A stretch of DNA of 64,000 nucleotides, from NCBI GenBank assembly GCA_004560375.1, contig SFVC01000018.1:1-64000 (forward strand). The letters run 5' to 3'. This stretch comes from a bacterium. Its GTDB lineage: Bacteria; Bacillota; Clostridia; Oscillospirales; Oscillospiraceae. A program made the translations under genes and the position numbers. Each line of letters begins with the position of its first letter. Position 1 is the stretch's first letter. This document shows, one piece after another, positions 8,302-16,569 of the stretch. The notes under the pieces are model-generated. The model saw only the letters and a list, made by a program, of their open reading frames with translations. It searched no databases and was not told where the DNA came from.

Positions 8302-8426
8302 GAAATTCCCGCCACCGTGACCTTTTCGGCTTCGCCGAAAACTGCACTCTGGCGGGAATTTCTTCGCTTCCAACCGCGACCCGCTTCGCTGGGCTCGCGG
8401 TTGGGAGGGCCGCCCTGCGGGCGGCC
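8302..8426. repeat. Cluster of three consecutive perfect hairpins
   Basis: Downstream of tRNA-Lys: (1) a 13-bp outer stem GAAATTCCCGCCA / TGGCGGGAATTTC (8302-8362) enclosing TTTTCGGC/GCCGAAAA; (2) CCAACCGCGA / TCGCGGTTGG (8370-8404); (3) GGCCGCC / GGCGGCC (8408-8426). No coding frame is supported here. Role unknown; they may protect or process the tRNA transcript 3' end. Confidence 0.6.
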
Positions 8427-8430
8427 GGGT

Positions 8431-8455
8431 TCCGGGCTGCGCCCGGATCTTTTTT
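8431..8455 (+). terminator. Terminator of the tRNA cluster
   Basis: Stem TCCGGGC / GCCCGGA with loop TGC followed by TCTTTTTT. It lies about 135 bp after tRNA-Lys, with no gene between. From here to 8531 nothing recognisable is seen. Confidence 0.8.
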
Positions 8456-8531
8456 GCTGGCTTAGTCAGCTCGGAGGTTCTCGACGCGACGCGCTACGCT
8501 GAGGCTGCGGGCGGCGGAGGCCCCGGTTGAT

Positions 8532-10211
8532 CTACGCCTGCGGGAGGGTAACGGAAATCACGGTGCCCCTTCCCGGCTCGCTCTGCAAGTCGATGGTTCC
8601 GCGGTGGTACTGCACAATGTGCTTCACGATGGACAGACCCAGCCCCGTGCCGCCGGATGCCTTGGAGCGGCTTTTGTCCACGCGGAAGAAGCGTTCAAAA
8701 ACCCGGCTCTGGTACTCCGGTGGGATGCCGATGCCGGTATCCCTGACTGTGAGGGCCGCCCCCTGCCCCGTGTGGGAGACGGATAGCTCCACCGAGCCAT
8801 GCTCCACGTTGTATTTAACGGCATTATCGCACAGGTTGTAGACCATCTCGTACAGGAAGGTGCGAACGCCGCTGACGGAAACCGGTTCCCCGGTGACGGA
8901 GATCCGGACGCCCCGCTTCCCGGCGCTGCCGCGCAAGGCTTCCGCCGCATCCTCCGCCAGCTCCAGAAGGTTCACCGGTTCCCGGGTCAGCCCGGCGCCC
9001 TCGTCCAGCTGGGAGAGGTGGATGATGTCATCCACCAGGGTCACAAGCCGGGCGGCCTCCGTATGGATCAGGCCGGAAAAGCGGGGGATGTCCTCCTGCT
9101 TGACCAGCCCGTTTTTCAGCAGTTCCGCGCTGCCCAATATGGATTGCAATGGCGTTTTCAACTCGTGGGATACGTTGGCGGTGAACTCCCGGCGGCTGCG
9201 TTCCGCGTCCGCCTGCTCCGTTACGTCGAAGACCAGCAGGACAACGCCCACCGCAGCCCCCGACCACTGGATTCGGCTCAGGTCAAACTGATATTCCCGA
9301 CCCTGATACTGGGCGCGCATGGAGCCGTGGCCCTCGTTTAGGGCGGCACAGAAGGCCTGGCTCGCCTCAGGGACGCCGTTCACCGACAGAAAACTTTGCC
9401 CGACACAGGAGCGTTCCGCGCCGAAAACAGCCTGCGCCGCCGGGTTGACGCTCAGCACACGGCCCTCCCGATCCAGCACCACCAGCCCCTCGCTCATGTG
9501 GCCGGTGATCTGCTCGAATTCGTCGGTTTTGGCCCGCAGCTCCCGGAGCTGGGCGCTGATCTGTCCCCGCTGCTGGTGGATGCGGCGCAGGAGGGGGGCC
9601 AGTTCCTCATAGGCGTCCTGCTCCAGGGGATGCTCCAGATCCAGACTGTTGAGAGGGCAGACGATCCGCTTGGCCATCCGGTTGGCCAGAACGGCGGAGA
9701 GGGCCACGGCCAGGATGCCGATGACCAGGATGGGCTGGAGCATCCCCAGCACCAGGGCCAGCTCGGTGGCCTGGCCGGCGGAGACGCGCAGCACCGTGCC
9801 GCCTTCCAGGGCGCAGGCATAGTACAGCGTCCGCTGGGTCAGGGTATCCGAGTAGCGAACGCTGCTGCTCTCCCCGTGGAGAAGGGCCTCCCCGATCTCG
9901 ATGCGGCCCGCGTGGTTCTCCAGCTCCGCCACGGGGACGTGGGTATCAAAGAGCACCGTCCCATCGGCCGCCACCCAGGTCAACCGGTAGTCGGGGGGCC
10001 TGTCGGAGCGGAAGCTCCGTGAGGCCAGCCGCTCCAGGTAGTCCAGCCCGCCCTCCTCCACCCCGCAGGCCGCCAGCCGCAGTTCGTCCTTCAACTGCTT
10101 TTCCTGCACGACTCCAAAGTAGTCGTACAGGCAGCCCAGCATGATCACCAGGCTGGCGGCCAGCACCGCCGCGGCCACCATCAGGGTGGATCGGAAGATT
10201 TTCTTCGTCAT
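8532..10211 (-). CDS. phoR: Phosphate-type sensor histidine kinase PhoR
   Basis: 559 residues. An N-terminal membrane anchor (about 10-30), an extracytoplasmic domain to about 155, a second TM (about 157-180), HAMP, a PAS domain (about 230-340), the DHp motif FTANVSHELKTPL with H349, and a HATPase with N box (YNLCDNAVKYN), G1 (DTGIGIP) and G2 (GGTGLGLSIVKH). This order is the PhoR pattern of Gram-positive bacteria. Its ATG overlaps the phoB stop by 4 bp. With the adjacent Na/Pi cotransporter this makes a phosphate-starvation unit, although an unrelated envelope signal cannot be excluded. Confidence 0.88.
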   Translation of the reverse strand: MTKKIFRSTLMVAAAVLAASLVIMLGCLYDYFGVVQEKQLKDELRLAACGVEEGGLDYLERLASRSFRSDRPPDYRLTWVAADGTVLFDTHVPVAELENHAGRIEIGEALLHGESSSVRYSDTLTQRTLYYACALEGGTVLRVSAGQATELALVLGMLQPILVIGILAVALSAVLANRMAKRIVCPLNSLDLEHPLEQDAYEELAPLLRRIHQQRGQISAQLRELRAKTDEFEQITGHMSEGLVVLDREGRVLSVNPAAQAVFGAERSCVGQSFLSVNGVPEASQAFCAALNEGHGSMRAQYQGREYQFDLSRIQWSGAAVGVVLLVFDVTEQADAERSRREFTANVSHELKTPLQSILGSAELLKNGLVKQEDIPRFSGLIHTEAARLVTLVDDIIHLSQLDEGAGLTREPVNLLELAEDAAEALRGSAGKRGVRISVTGEPVSVSGVRTFLYEMVYNLCDNAVKYNVEHGSVELSVSHTGQGAALTVRDTGIGIPPEYQSRVFERFFRVDKSRSKASGGTGLGLSIVKHIVQYHRGTIDLQSEPGRGTVISVTLPQA

Positions 10212-10882
10212 GGCGTCGCCTCCAGCCGGTAGCCCACGTTGCGGACGGTCTCGATCATGCTTCCATAGCGGCCCAGCTTCTGCCGCAGGGTGCGTATGTG
10301 CATATCCACCGTCCGGGTCTCGCCGGTATACTCCATCCCCCAGACGATGGAGAGCAGCTTCTCCCGGGTAAAGGCAACGCCGGGGGAGGACAGGAACAGC
10401 CGCAACAGTTCAAACTCCTTGTAGGTGAGGGCAATCCGCTCTCCCCCCGCCATGACGGTGTGCTCCACCAGATCCACCACCAGGCCGCCCGCCGCCAAAA
10501 TCTCCCGGTTCTGCCGGGGCCCGCACCGGCGCAGCACCGCCTTGACCCGGGACACCATCTCCATCATGCCGAAGGGTTTGACCAGATAGTCGTCCGCCCC
10601 CAGATCCAGGCTCTGGATCTTGTCATACTCCGCCCCCTTGGCCGTGGCCATGATGACGGGGATGCCGCCGGTGCCATCGGACGCCCTCAGGCGGCGGAGC
10701 AGCTCCACGCCGCTCTCCCCCGGCAGCATCACGTCAAGGATGACCAGCTCCGGACGCTCAGTCCGCAGCGCCTGGAAAAATCCCTGGCCGTCCGCAAAGC
10801 CTCTGGCCTCAAAGCCGGCGGAGCGCAGGGCGTAAAGCTCCAGACTCCGGATGCTCTCGTCGTCTTCTACGCAAAAGATCAT
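10208..10882 (-). CDS. phoB: Response regulator PhoB/PhoP
   Basis: 224 residues. Receiver with EDD acidic cluster, acceptor D50 in LVILDVMLPGESG and a TAKGAEYDK lysine loop, then an OmpR-type winged helix ending TVRNVGYRLE. AAGGAGGAATGGCCC precedes the ATG. It is first in a phoB-phoR operon with its own promoter at 10910-10938. The target proposed here is the upstream cotransporter gene, whose promoter region carries TTTACAT repeats at helical spacing. Confidence 0.9.
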   Translation of the reverse strand: MIFCVEDDESIRSLELYALRSAGFEARGFADGQGFFQALRTERPELVILDVMLPGESGVELLRRLRASDGTGGIPVIMATAKGAEYDKIQSLDLGADDYLVKPFGMMEMVSRVKAVLRRCGPRQNREILAAGGLVVDLVEHTVMAGGERIALTYKEFELLRLFLSSPGVAFTREKLLSIVWGMEYTGETRTVDMHIRTLRQKLGRYGSMIETVRNVGYRLEATP

Positions 10883-10909
10883 GGGCCATTCCTCCTTCCC
10901 ATCGACGAT

Positions 10910-10938
10910 ATCGTATCACAAGTTGGGCCTCCCGGCAA
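10910..10938 (-). promoter_or_regulatory. Promoter of phoB-phoR
   Basis: Read on the minus strand: TTGCCG (10938-10933), 17-bp spacer, TACGAT (10915-10910). It lies in the short gap between the cotransporter stop and phoB, so the regulator operon can be expressed separately. Confidence 0.6.
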
Positions 10939-10987
10939 TGGCCGAATCACCGCCGCCTCGGGCGGGGGAGAAGGGCGACCCGTTCCA

Positions 10988-12733
10988 TCAGCCCAGGGCA
11001 TATTTCTGCCGGTATTCCTGAAACCGCTGCCGGAACTCCTCGCTGTCGTTCCGGGTATCCCGCAGGGACTGGTGCAGGTTCAGGCTATCGTGGGCCACGT
11101 CGATGACGCACCCGGCGATGTTGGAGCAGTGATCCGCCGTGCGCTCCAGGTTGGTGAGGAGATCCAGCCAGGCGAAGCCCGTGCCGATGGTGCACGCCCC
11201 CTTTTGCAGGCGCAGGATGTGGCGGGTGCGAAGCTGCTCCTTCAGCTGATCGATGACCTGCTCCAGCGGTTCCACCCGGGCGGCGGCATCCAGGTCGTTT
11301 TCCAGGAAGGCGGCCAGGGACAGGTTCAGAATATCCCGGATGGCGGCGGAGATCACCGCCAGTTCCGCCGCGGCGGCGTCGGTGAGGGCCAGGCCCTTGT
11401 CCCGCAGCTCCTCGGCGGATCCCAGCAGATTGACCGCGTGATCCGCGATGCGCTCAAAGTCGCCGATGATTTTCAGCAGCTTGGCCGCCTCCCGGCTGTC
11501 CGCCTCGCTGATCCGGTGGGTGCTCAGGTTCACCAGGTAGGTGCCCAGAATGTCCTCGTAGTAGTCGGTCTTATCCTCCCGCTCTCGGATGGAGGCGGCC
11601 AGATCCGGGGAATACTGTCTCAGGACGTCCAGCGCCTCGTCCAGGGCGGCCACAGAGGTCTGGGCCATGTGGCTGGCCACGCTCTGGCACCGCTCCAGAG
11701 CGATGGAGGGGGTGGCGAACAGGCGCTCGTCCAGCTCGGAAAAGGTCTCGGGCTGCCTGGCGTCCGGGACGAGAACGGTGACCAGCCGCTCCAGGAAGCC
11801 GGACAGCGGCAGCATCAGGATGGTGCACAGCACGTTGAATACGGAGTGGGCCACGGCGATGCCCAGCCGGGAAGCCCCCTCGTCCAGCAAAGCGGGGTGC
11901 AGGAGGGCCTGAAGCAGGCAGAACACCGTCAGCCACACCGCCGTTCCGATGAGGTTGAAGGAGAGGTGAACCAGGGCGGTTCGTTTGGCGTTCTTGTTGG
12001 CTCCCACGGAGGAGAGCATGGCGGTGACGCAGGTGCCGATGTTCTGCCCCATGATGATGGGGATGGCCGCGCCGTAGGAGACCTGCCCGGTGGCGGACAG
12101 CGCTTGCAAAATACCCACGGAGGCGGAGCTGGACTGGATGATCGCCGTGAGCACCGCGCCGGCCAGCACGCCCAGCACCGGGTTCTTGAACAGGAGGAAC
12201 AGCTGCTGGAAGGCGGGCACGTCCCGCAGGCCGGACACGGCGCCGGACATCGTCTCCATCCCGAACATCAGCGTGGCGAAGCCCAGCAGGATCAGGCCGG
12301 TGTCCTTCTTCCTGGCGTCCTTGAGGAACATATAGTAGATGATCCCGACAAAGGCCAGCACCGGCGTGAAGGACGTGGGTTTCAGCAGCTGCACAAACAG
12401 GCTGCCGCCGTCAATGCCCGCCAGGCTCAGCACCCATGCCGTGACGGTGGTGCCGATGTTGGCGCCCATGATGATGTTGATGGCCTGCCGCAGGGTCATC
12501 AGGCCGGAGTTGACAAAGCCCACCACCATGACGGTGGTGGCGGAGGAGCTCTGAATGACCGCCGTGACGCCCATACCCGTCAACAGCCCGGCCAGCCTGC
12601 CCCGGGTCAGCTTTTCCAGCAGGGCGCGCAGCTGGCCCCCCGCTCTGCGCTCCAGGGCCTGCCCCATGACGTTCATGCCGAACAGGAACAGGCTCAGCCC
12701 CCCGATCAGCGTGAGAAAATTGAATAGATCCAT
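10988..12733 (-). CDS. Na/Pi cotransporter family protein with C-terminal PhoU domain
   Basis: 581 residues. Two inverted Na_Pi_cotrans repeats (about 1-310) each carry the QSSSAT/QSSSAS signature (VTAVIQSSSATTVMVVGF and LTAIIQSSSASVGILQ). A PhoU-like all-helical domain fills about 340-560. The family takes up phosphate with sodium; the PhoU part is thought to regulate uptake. AGAGGA lies 9 bp before the ATG. The gene lies directly upstream of phoB-phoR on the same strand and behind a Pho-box-like repeat array, a coherent phosphate-acquisition locus. Confidence 0.93.
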   Translation of the reverse strand: MDLFNFLTLIGGLSLFLFGMNVMGQALERRAGGQLRALLEKLTRGRLAGLLTGMGVTAVIQSSSATTVMVVGFVNSGLMTLRQAINIIMGANIGTTVTAWVLSLAGIDGGSLFVQLLKPTSFTPVLAFVGIIYYMFLKDARKKDTGLILLGFATLMFGMETMSGAVSGLRDVPAFQQLFLLFKNPVLGVLAGAVLTAIIQSSSASVGILQALSATGQVSYGAAIPIIMGQNIGTCVTAMLSSVGANKNAKRTALVHLSFNLIGTAVWLTVFCLLQALLHPALLDEGASRLGIAVAHSVFNVLCTILMLPLSGFLERLVTVLVPDARQPETFSELDERLFATPSIALERCQSVASHMAQTSVAALDEALDVLRQYSPDLAASIREREDKTDYYEDILGTYLVNLSTHRISEADSREAAKLLKIIGDFERIADHAVNLLGSAEELRDKGLALTDAAAAELAVISAAIRDILNLSLAAFLENDLDAAARVEPLEQVIDQLKEQLRTRHILRLQKGACTIGTGFAWLDLLTNLERTADHCSNIAGCVIDVAHDSLNLHQSLRDTRNDSEEFRQRFQEYRQKYALG

Positions 12734-12782
12734 GATGTCAGTCCTCTCGCAGCAGTCTCACAAGTAAGAGTTTAGCAGGCCA

Positions 12783-12823
12783 ATGTAAAATCCGTCATCA
12801 AGGTCATGTAAAATCTATGTAAA
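12783..12823 (-). promoter_or_regulatory. Pho-box-like direct repeats upstream of the Na/Pi cotransporter
   Basis: ATGTAAA occurs at 12783, 12806 and 12817 (TTTACAT on the transcribed strand): two copies exactly 11 bp apart and the third 23 bp away, close to two turns. This matches the logic of PhoB/PhoP boxes (direct repeats at 11-bp spacing). The array ends 50 bp upstream of the start codon. Confidence 0.6.
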
Positions 12824-12992
12824 GTCGGCGGTCACTGTAGTCATTCACCGGTCAACCGGCTTTCATGCGGGGAAACCGACAATTCTGATTGGAAATTTTG
12901 TCCCGGCCGCCAAGAGCATACCTGCGGGTAAGGCCGTCTGGAGCGCTGGGGGGGGGGATCCGGGCGGCGGTGAGCCGTGCCGGGGGAAAAGA
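12824..12992. other. Intergenic spacer without recognisable gene
   Basis: Between the Pho array and the Crp/Fnr-type palindrome. It holds a short ACCGGTCAACCGG inverted repeat (12847-12859) and a G10 run near 12949-12958. No coding frame or RNA gene is supported. Confidence 0.5.
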
Positions 12993-13033
12993 GTGACATT
13001 GTCACGGAAGGGCCCGGGGACTTTGGCTATCAT
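12993..13033 (+). promoter_or_regulatory. Crp/Fnr-type operator and promoter of the rhodanese operon
   Basis: A perfect 13-bp palindrome GTGACATTGTCAC (12993-13005) is followed by the -10 box TATCAT (13028-13033), with no -35 hexamer at normal spacing. The palindrome centre (12999) falls at about -41 from the predicted start near 13040, the position of a class II activator site. Confidence 0.65.
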
Positions 13034-13073
13034 AAGACCATCCAAATCAAACGAAAGAGAAGGAGAAACCAGT

Positions 13074-13394
13074 ATGGGATTCTTTGATTTTCTGAGAGGG
13101 CCGGACATCAACCAGGGCGTGGCCGAATGGGGGGCCACCCCCGGCGGGGTGCTGTTGGACGTACGCACCCCCCAGGAGTACCGGGAGGGCCACATCCCCA
13201 ACAGCGTCAATCTGCCCCTGGAGACCTTGGGCGGGGGTTCGTCCGTCCCCGCGGGGAAGGACGCGCCCCTGTTTGTCTACTGCTACAGCGGCGCCCGGAG
13301 CCGTCAGGCGGTGGGGCTGCTGGGGCGGATGGGCTATGCCAACGCGAAAAATATCGGCGGCATCGCCGCCTACAAGGGAAAGGTGGAACGCTGA
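13074..13394 (+). CDS. Single-domain rhodanese (sulfurtransferase)
   Basis: 106 residues. The rhodanese fold is visible from VLLDVRTPQEYREGHIPNS to the active-site loop CYSGARS, whose cysteine carries a persulfide sulfur. The frame is open further upstream, but AAGGAGAAACCAGT directly before the ATG at 13074 and the promoter fix this start. It overlaps nothing and ends 1 bp before the CoA-disulfide-reductase-like gene, so the two are coupled in sulfane-sulfur handling. Confidence 0.92.
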   Translation: MGFFDFLRGPDINQGVAEWGATPGGVLLDVRTPQEYREGHIPNSVNLPLETLGGGSSVPAGKDAPLFVYCYSGARSRQAVGLLGRMGYANAKNIGGIAAYKGKVER

Positions 13395-13395
13395 C

Positions 13396-15087
13396 ATGAA
13401 GGTTGTGATCATCGGCGGTGTGGCGGGAGGCGCCACGGCGGCGGCAAGGCTGCGCCGGCTGGACGAAGGGGCGGAGATCGTGGTGTTCGAGCGGTCTGGC
13501 TACATCTCCTATGCCAACTGCGGCCTGCCCTACTATATCGGCGGCGCCATTGAGGATCCCGAGGAGCTGACCCTCCAGACCCCGGAGAGCTTCTACGCCC
13601 GCTTCCGGGTGGATATGAAGGTGCGCCATGAGGTGACGGCCATCCACCCGGAGCGCAAGACGGTGTCCGTCAAAAACCTGGAGACCGGGGCGGAGTTTGA
13701 GGAGTCCTACGACAAGCTGATCCTCTCCCCCGGGGCCAAGCCCACCCGGCCCCCCATCCCCGGCATCGATCTGGAGCAAATCTTCACCCTGCGGACGGTG
13801 GAGGACACCTTCCGCCTCAAGGAGTATCTCAACGCCAACCGGCCCAAATCCGCGGTGCTGGTGGGCGGGGGCTTCATCGGCCTGGAGCTGGCGGAGAACC
13901 TGCGGGAGCTGGGGCTGGAGGTCACCATTGTGGAGCAGCTCAACCAGCTGATGAGCCCCTTCGACCCGGACATGGCGGCCTTCCTCCACAACGAGGCCCG
14001 GGGACACGGGATCAAGCTGGCTCTGGGCCGGGCCGTGGCGGGCTTTGAGGCGCGGGAGGGCGGCGTGGACGTGCTGCTGAAGGACGGCTCGTCCCTCCAC
14101 GCCGACCTGGTGGCTCTGGCCATCGGCGTCACCCCGGACACCACCCTGGCCAAGGAGGCGGGGCTGGAGCTGGGCCTGCGGGGCAGCATCGTAGTCAACG
14201 ACCGGATGGAGACCTCCCTGCCGGACATCTACGCCGTGGGGGACGCGGTGCAGGTGAAGCACACAGTCACCGGACAGGACACGCTCATCGCCCTGGCGGG
14301 CCCCGCCAACAAGCAGGGCCGGATCGCGGCGGATAACATCTGCGGCGGGGACAGCCGGTATTCCGGCAGCCAGGGCAGTTCGGTGATCAAGGTGTTCGAC
14401 ATGACCGGGGCGGCCACCGGCCTCAACGAGACCGCCGCCAAAGGGGCGGGGCTGGATGTGGACACGGTGGTGCTCTCCCCCATGAGCCACGCGGGATATT
14501 ACCCCGGCGGCCAGGTGATGACCATGAAGGTTGTCTTTGAACAGGGCACCTACCGCCTGCTGGGGGCCCAGATCGTGGGCTACGAGGGGGTGGACAAGCG
14601 GATCGACGTGTTGGCCACCGCCCTGCGGGCCGGGCTGACCGCCCTCCAGCTCAAGGATCTGGATCTGGCCTACGCGCCGCCCTACTCCTCCGCCAAGGAT
14701 CCGGTGAACATGGCGGGCTTCCTGGTGGAGAATCTGGCCCGGGGGGTTGTCAAGCAGTTCCACCTGGAGGAGCTGGCCGCCCTGCCCCGGGACGGCAGCG
14801 TGACCCTGCTGGACGTGCGAACCCCGGAGGAGTGCGCCCAGGGCCGGGTGGAGGGCTTCCGGGAGATCCCGGTGGACGAGCTGCGGGAGCGGCTGGGCGA
14901 ACTGGATCAGGGCAAGCCGGTGTATGTGATCTGTCAGAGCGGCCTGCGAAGCTATATCGCCTGCCGTATCCTGGCGGCCCACGGCTTTGAATGCTACAAC
15001 TTTTCCGGCGGCTTCCGGTTCTACGACGCGGTGACAAATGACCGCCGCCTCATCCGGTCGGCCACGGCCTGCGGAATGGATCAATGA
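13396..15087 (+). CDS. FAD-dependent CoA-disulfide/CoA-persulfide reductase with C-terminal rhodanese domain
   Basis: 563 residues. FAD-binding GGVAGGATAAARLR at the N-terminus, the redox-active cysteine C42 in SYANCGLPYY, an NAD(P)H-binding GGGFIGLELAENL (about residue 155), a dimerisation domain, and a rhodanese domain (about 460-563) with active loop CQSGLRS. This is the CDR-RHD architecture, which reduces CoA disulfides, CoA persulfides or polysulfides. Start at 13396 keeps the Rossmann motif at the N-terminus. Coupled to the upstream rhodanese. Confidence 0.92.
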   Translation: MKVVIIGGVAGGATAAARLRRLDEGAEIVVFERSGYISYANCGLPYYIGGAIEDPEELTLQTPESFYARFRVDMKVRHEVTAIHPERKTVSVKNLETGAEFEESYDKLILSPGAKPTRPPIPGIDLEQIFTLRTVEDTFRLKEYLNANRPKSAVLVGGGFIGLELAENLRELGLEVTIVEQLNQLMSPFDPDMAAFLHNEARGHGIKLALGRAVAGFEAREGGVDVLLKDGSSLHADLVALAIGVTPDTTLAKEAGLELGLRGSIVVNDRMETSLPDIYAVGDAVQVKHTVTGQDTLIALAGPANKQGRIAADNICGGDSRYSGSQGSSVIKVFDMTGAATGLNETAAKGAGLDVDTVVLSPMSHAGYYPGGQVMTMKVVFEQGTYRLLGAQIVGYEGVDKRIDVLATALRAGLTALQLKDLDLAYAPPYSSAKDPVNMAGFLVENLARGVVKQFHLEELAALPRDGSVTLLDVRTPEECAQGRVEGFREIPVDELRERLGELDQGKPVYVICQSGLRSYIACRILAAHGFECYNFSGGFRFYDAVTNDRRLIRSATACGMDQ

Positions 15088-15088
15088 A

Positions 15089-15132
15089 CAAAGCCCCTCC
15101 CCGCTTCCCATGGGAAGCGGGGAGGGGCTTTG
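15089..15132. terminator. Bidirectional terminator, perfect 44-bp palindrome
   Basis: Each 22-nt arm is the exact complement of the other, centred on CCCA|TGGG, with A and T runs on the outer ends. It separates the convergent reductase and Crp/Fnr genes and can serve both. Confidence 0.9.
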
Positions 15133-15133
15133 C

Positions 15134-15799
15134 TTACGCACGGCCCAGGGCCTTCAGTTTTTTGGGATCCAGCAGCTCCACCGTCCCCCGGGACAGCTTG
15201 ACCATCCCCTCCCCTTGGAGGTAGCGCAGCATCCGGGTCACCACCTCCCGGTGGGTGCCCAGGTGGTTTGCGATGGTCTCATGGGTGATGGCCAGCCGGG
15301 GGCCGCCCTCAATGGCGGACTCCTCCAGCAGAAAGGCGGCCACCCGCCGATCCATGCTTTTCCACATGACCTGCTCCAGCAGCCACATGACCTCGGAGAA
15401 CCGGGCGGCCATGATCTCGTTGGTGTAGTTGGACAGGGGGGCGGACTCCGCCATGATCTGCTGATAGACCTCCGTGGGGATGACCCGCAGATCCGTGTCC
15501 TGCTCCGCCTGTATGGTGACGTCAAATTGGACGCTGCGGAGCATACAGGAGGCGGAAAACAGACAGATATCCCGGTCAAACAGCCGGTAGATGGTGATCT
15601 CCCGGCCCCCGTCCGACAGGATATAGGCCCGGAGCCGGCCGGACTCCACCAGCAGCAGCCCCGCGCAGTCCGCGCTGCCGTTGTGGATCACCGTGCCCGC
15701 CCGGATCCGGCGGGGGATCAGGCTGTCCAGAATGCGGCCCTGCTGGGCCTGTGTCAGCTGATCCCAGATGGGGAACCAGTCCCGTACGTCCATATTCAC
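15134..15799 (-). CDS. Crp/Fnr family transcriptional regulator
   Basis: 221 residues from a GTG at 15799 (an ATG two codons on at 15793 is an equally good start). An N-terminal cyclic-nucleotide-like beta barrel (about 25-125) and a C-terminal HTH with the recognition segment NHLGTHREVVTRMLRYL. It lacks the N-terminal cysteine cluster of Fnr but has C45, C79 and C85, the last two within ICLFSASCM. Convergent with the rhodanese/CoA-disulfide reductase operon and thus its likely regulator, perhaps sensing persulfide or redox state (inference). Confidence 0.9.
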   Translation of the reverse strand: MNMDVRDWFPIWDQLTQAQQGRILDSLIPRRIRAGTVIHNGSADCAGLLLVESGRLRAYILSDGGREITIYRLFDRDICLFSASCMLRSVQFDVTIQAEQDTDLRVIPTEVYQQIMAESAPLSNYTNEIMAARFSEVMWLLEQVMWKSMDRRVAAFLLEESAIEGGPRLAITHETIANHLGTHREVVTRMLRYLQGEGMVKLSRGTVELLDPKKLKALGRA

Positions 15800-16027
15800 C
15801 GGCCGCCGCCTCCCTGTTCCCGGAGCTCATGGCCCCGTCCGCTTGTTCCGCTCAGTAACAGCATACCCTTTTGCAGGCGAAAAGTCAAGCCGCGGGGCGG
15901 AGTGCCTGAGATCATCCTGCCCACCGGCAGCTTCTTCGTCAACGCCTTCAGCGGCGACGGCAAGCCGAATCTGTGAGTTCCGGGCCGCCGTCTTGGGCAT
16001 ACTACGGGGGAAAAGGAGCGTGATTGT

Positions 16028-16462
16028 ATGATTGAGCCGGACACCATAAAGCTGCTGCGGGAGTGCGACGCGGGGATCAAGATGGGGGTGGCCTCCATCG
16101 ACGACGTGCTGGAATACGCCCGCTCGGATAAGCTGCGGCGGCGGCTGGCCGACTGCAGATCGGAGCACGAAAAGCTCCAGCGGGAGACGGAGCGGCTGCT
16201 GGGGGAGTACCATGACGACGGGAAGAACCCCAATCCCGTGGCGAAGGGAATGTCGTGGATCAAAACCAACGCCAAGCTGGCCATGGACAATTCCGACGCC
16301 ACCATCGCGGAGCTCATGACGGACGGCTGCAACATGGGCGTGAAATCCCTGAACCGGTATCTGAACCAGTACCAGGCCGCCGACGAGGTGTCCAAGGATA
16401 TCACGAAGCGGCTGATCCACCTGGAGGAGGATCTCACGGAGGATATCCGCTCGTTCCTGTAA
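16028..16462 (+). CDS. Helical ferritin-like protein of unknown function (possibly DUF2383-like)
   Basis: 144 residues, almost entirely predicted amphipathic helix, with heptad-like stretches (LRRRLADCRSEHEKLQRETERLL) and no signal peptide or membrane segment. The layout recalls DUF2383/ferritin-like four-helix proteins, but no complete metal-site pattern is evident, so the assignment is tentative. AAAAGGAG lies 10 bp before the ATG. A single gene closed by a strong hairpin. The 228 bp upstream hold an unassigned 25-codon open tail ending at 15976. Confidence 0.6.
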   Translation: MIEPDTIKLLRECDAGIKMGVASIDDVLEYARSDKLRRRLADCRSEHEKLQRETERLLGEYHDDGKNPNPVAKGMSWIKTNAKLAMDNSDATIAELMTDGCNMGVKSLNRYLNQYQAADEVSKDITKRLIHLEEDLTEDIRSFL

Positions 16463-16486
16463 CCGCCGCCGGCCCATAGACAGGAC

Positions 16487-16532
16487 AAGCCCCTTCCCGC
16501 CAATTCAGCCCGAATTGGCAGGAAGGGGCCTT
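16487..16532. terminator. Bidirectional terminator
   Basis: A long stem (AAGCCCCTTCC and GCCAATTC paired with GAATTGGC and GGAAGGGGCCTT, one bulge) between the convergent 16028 gene and the HxlR gene. Confidence 0.8.
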
Positions 16533-16569
16533 GCTGCGCCGGAGAGGCCCTCCCGGCCGCTCCGGGTCG

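Noticed and set aside
10298..12727. 809-codon open frame on the plus strand over phoB and the cotransporter
   Set aside because: Antisense shadow of high-GC coding DNA; low-complexity His/Gly/Gln-rich translation and no ribosome binding site, whereas the minus strand shows complete conserved proteins.
12949..12958. Second G10 tract as a phase-variation site
   Set aside because: It lies in an intergenic spacer with no reading frame to switch and outside the -10 to operator spacing of the rhodanese promoter.
13207..15141. 644-codon minus-strand frame opposite the reductase
   Set aside because: Shadow of the plus-strand CDR-RHD gene; no family features and no start site.
15904..15976. 25-codon open tail PEIILPTGSFFVNAF...
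   Set aside because: It has a protein-like look, but no start with ribosome binding site; it could be the remnant of a lost gene. Too little to annotate.
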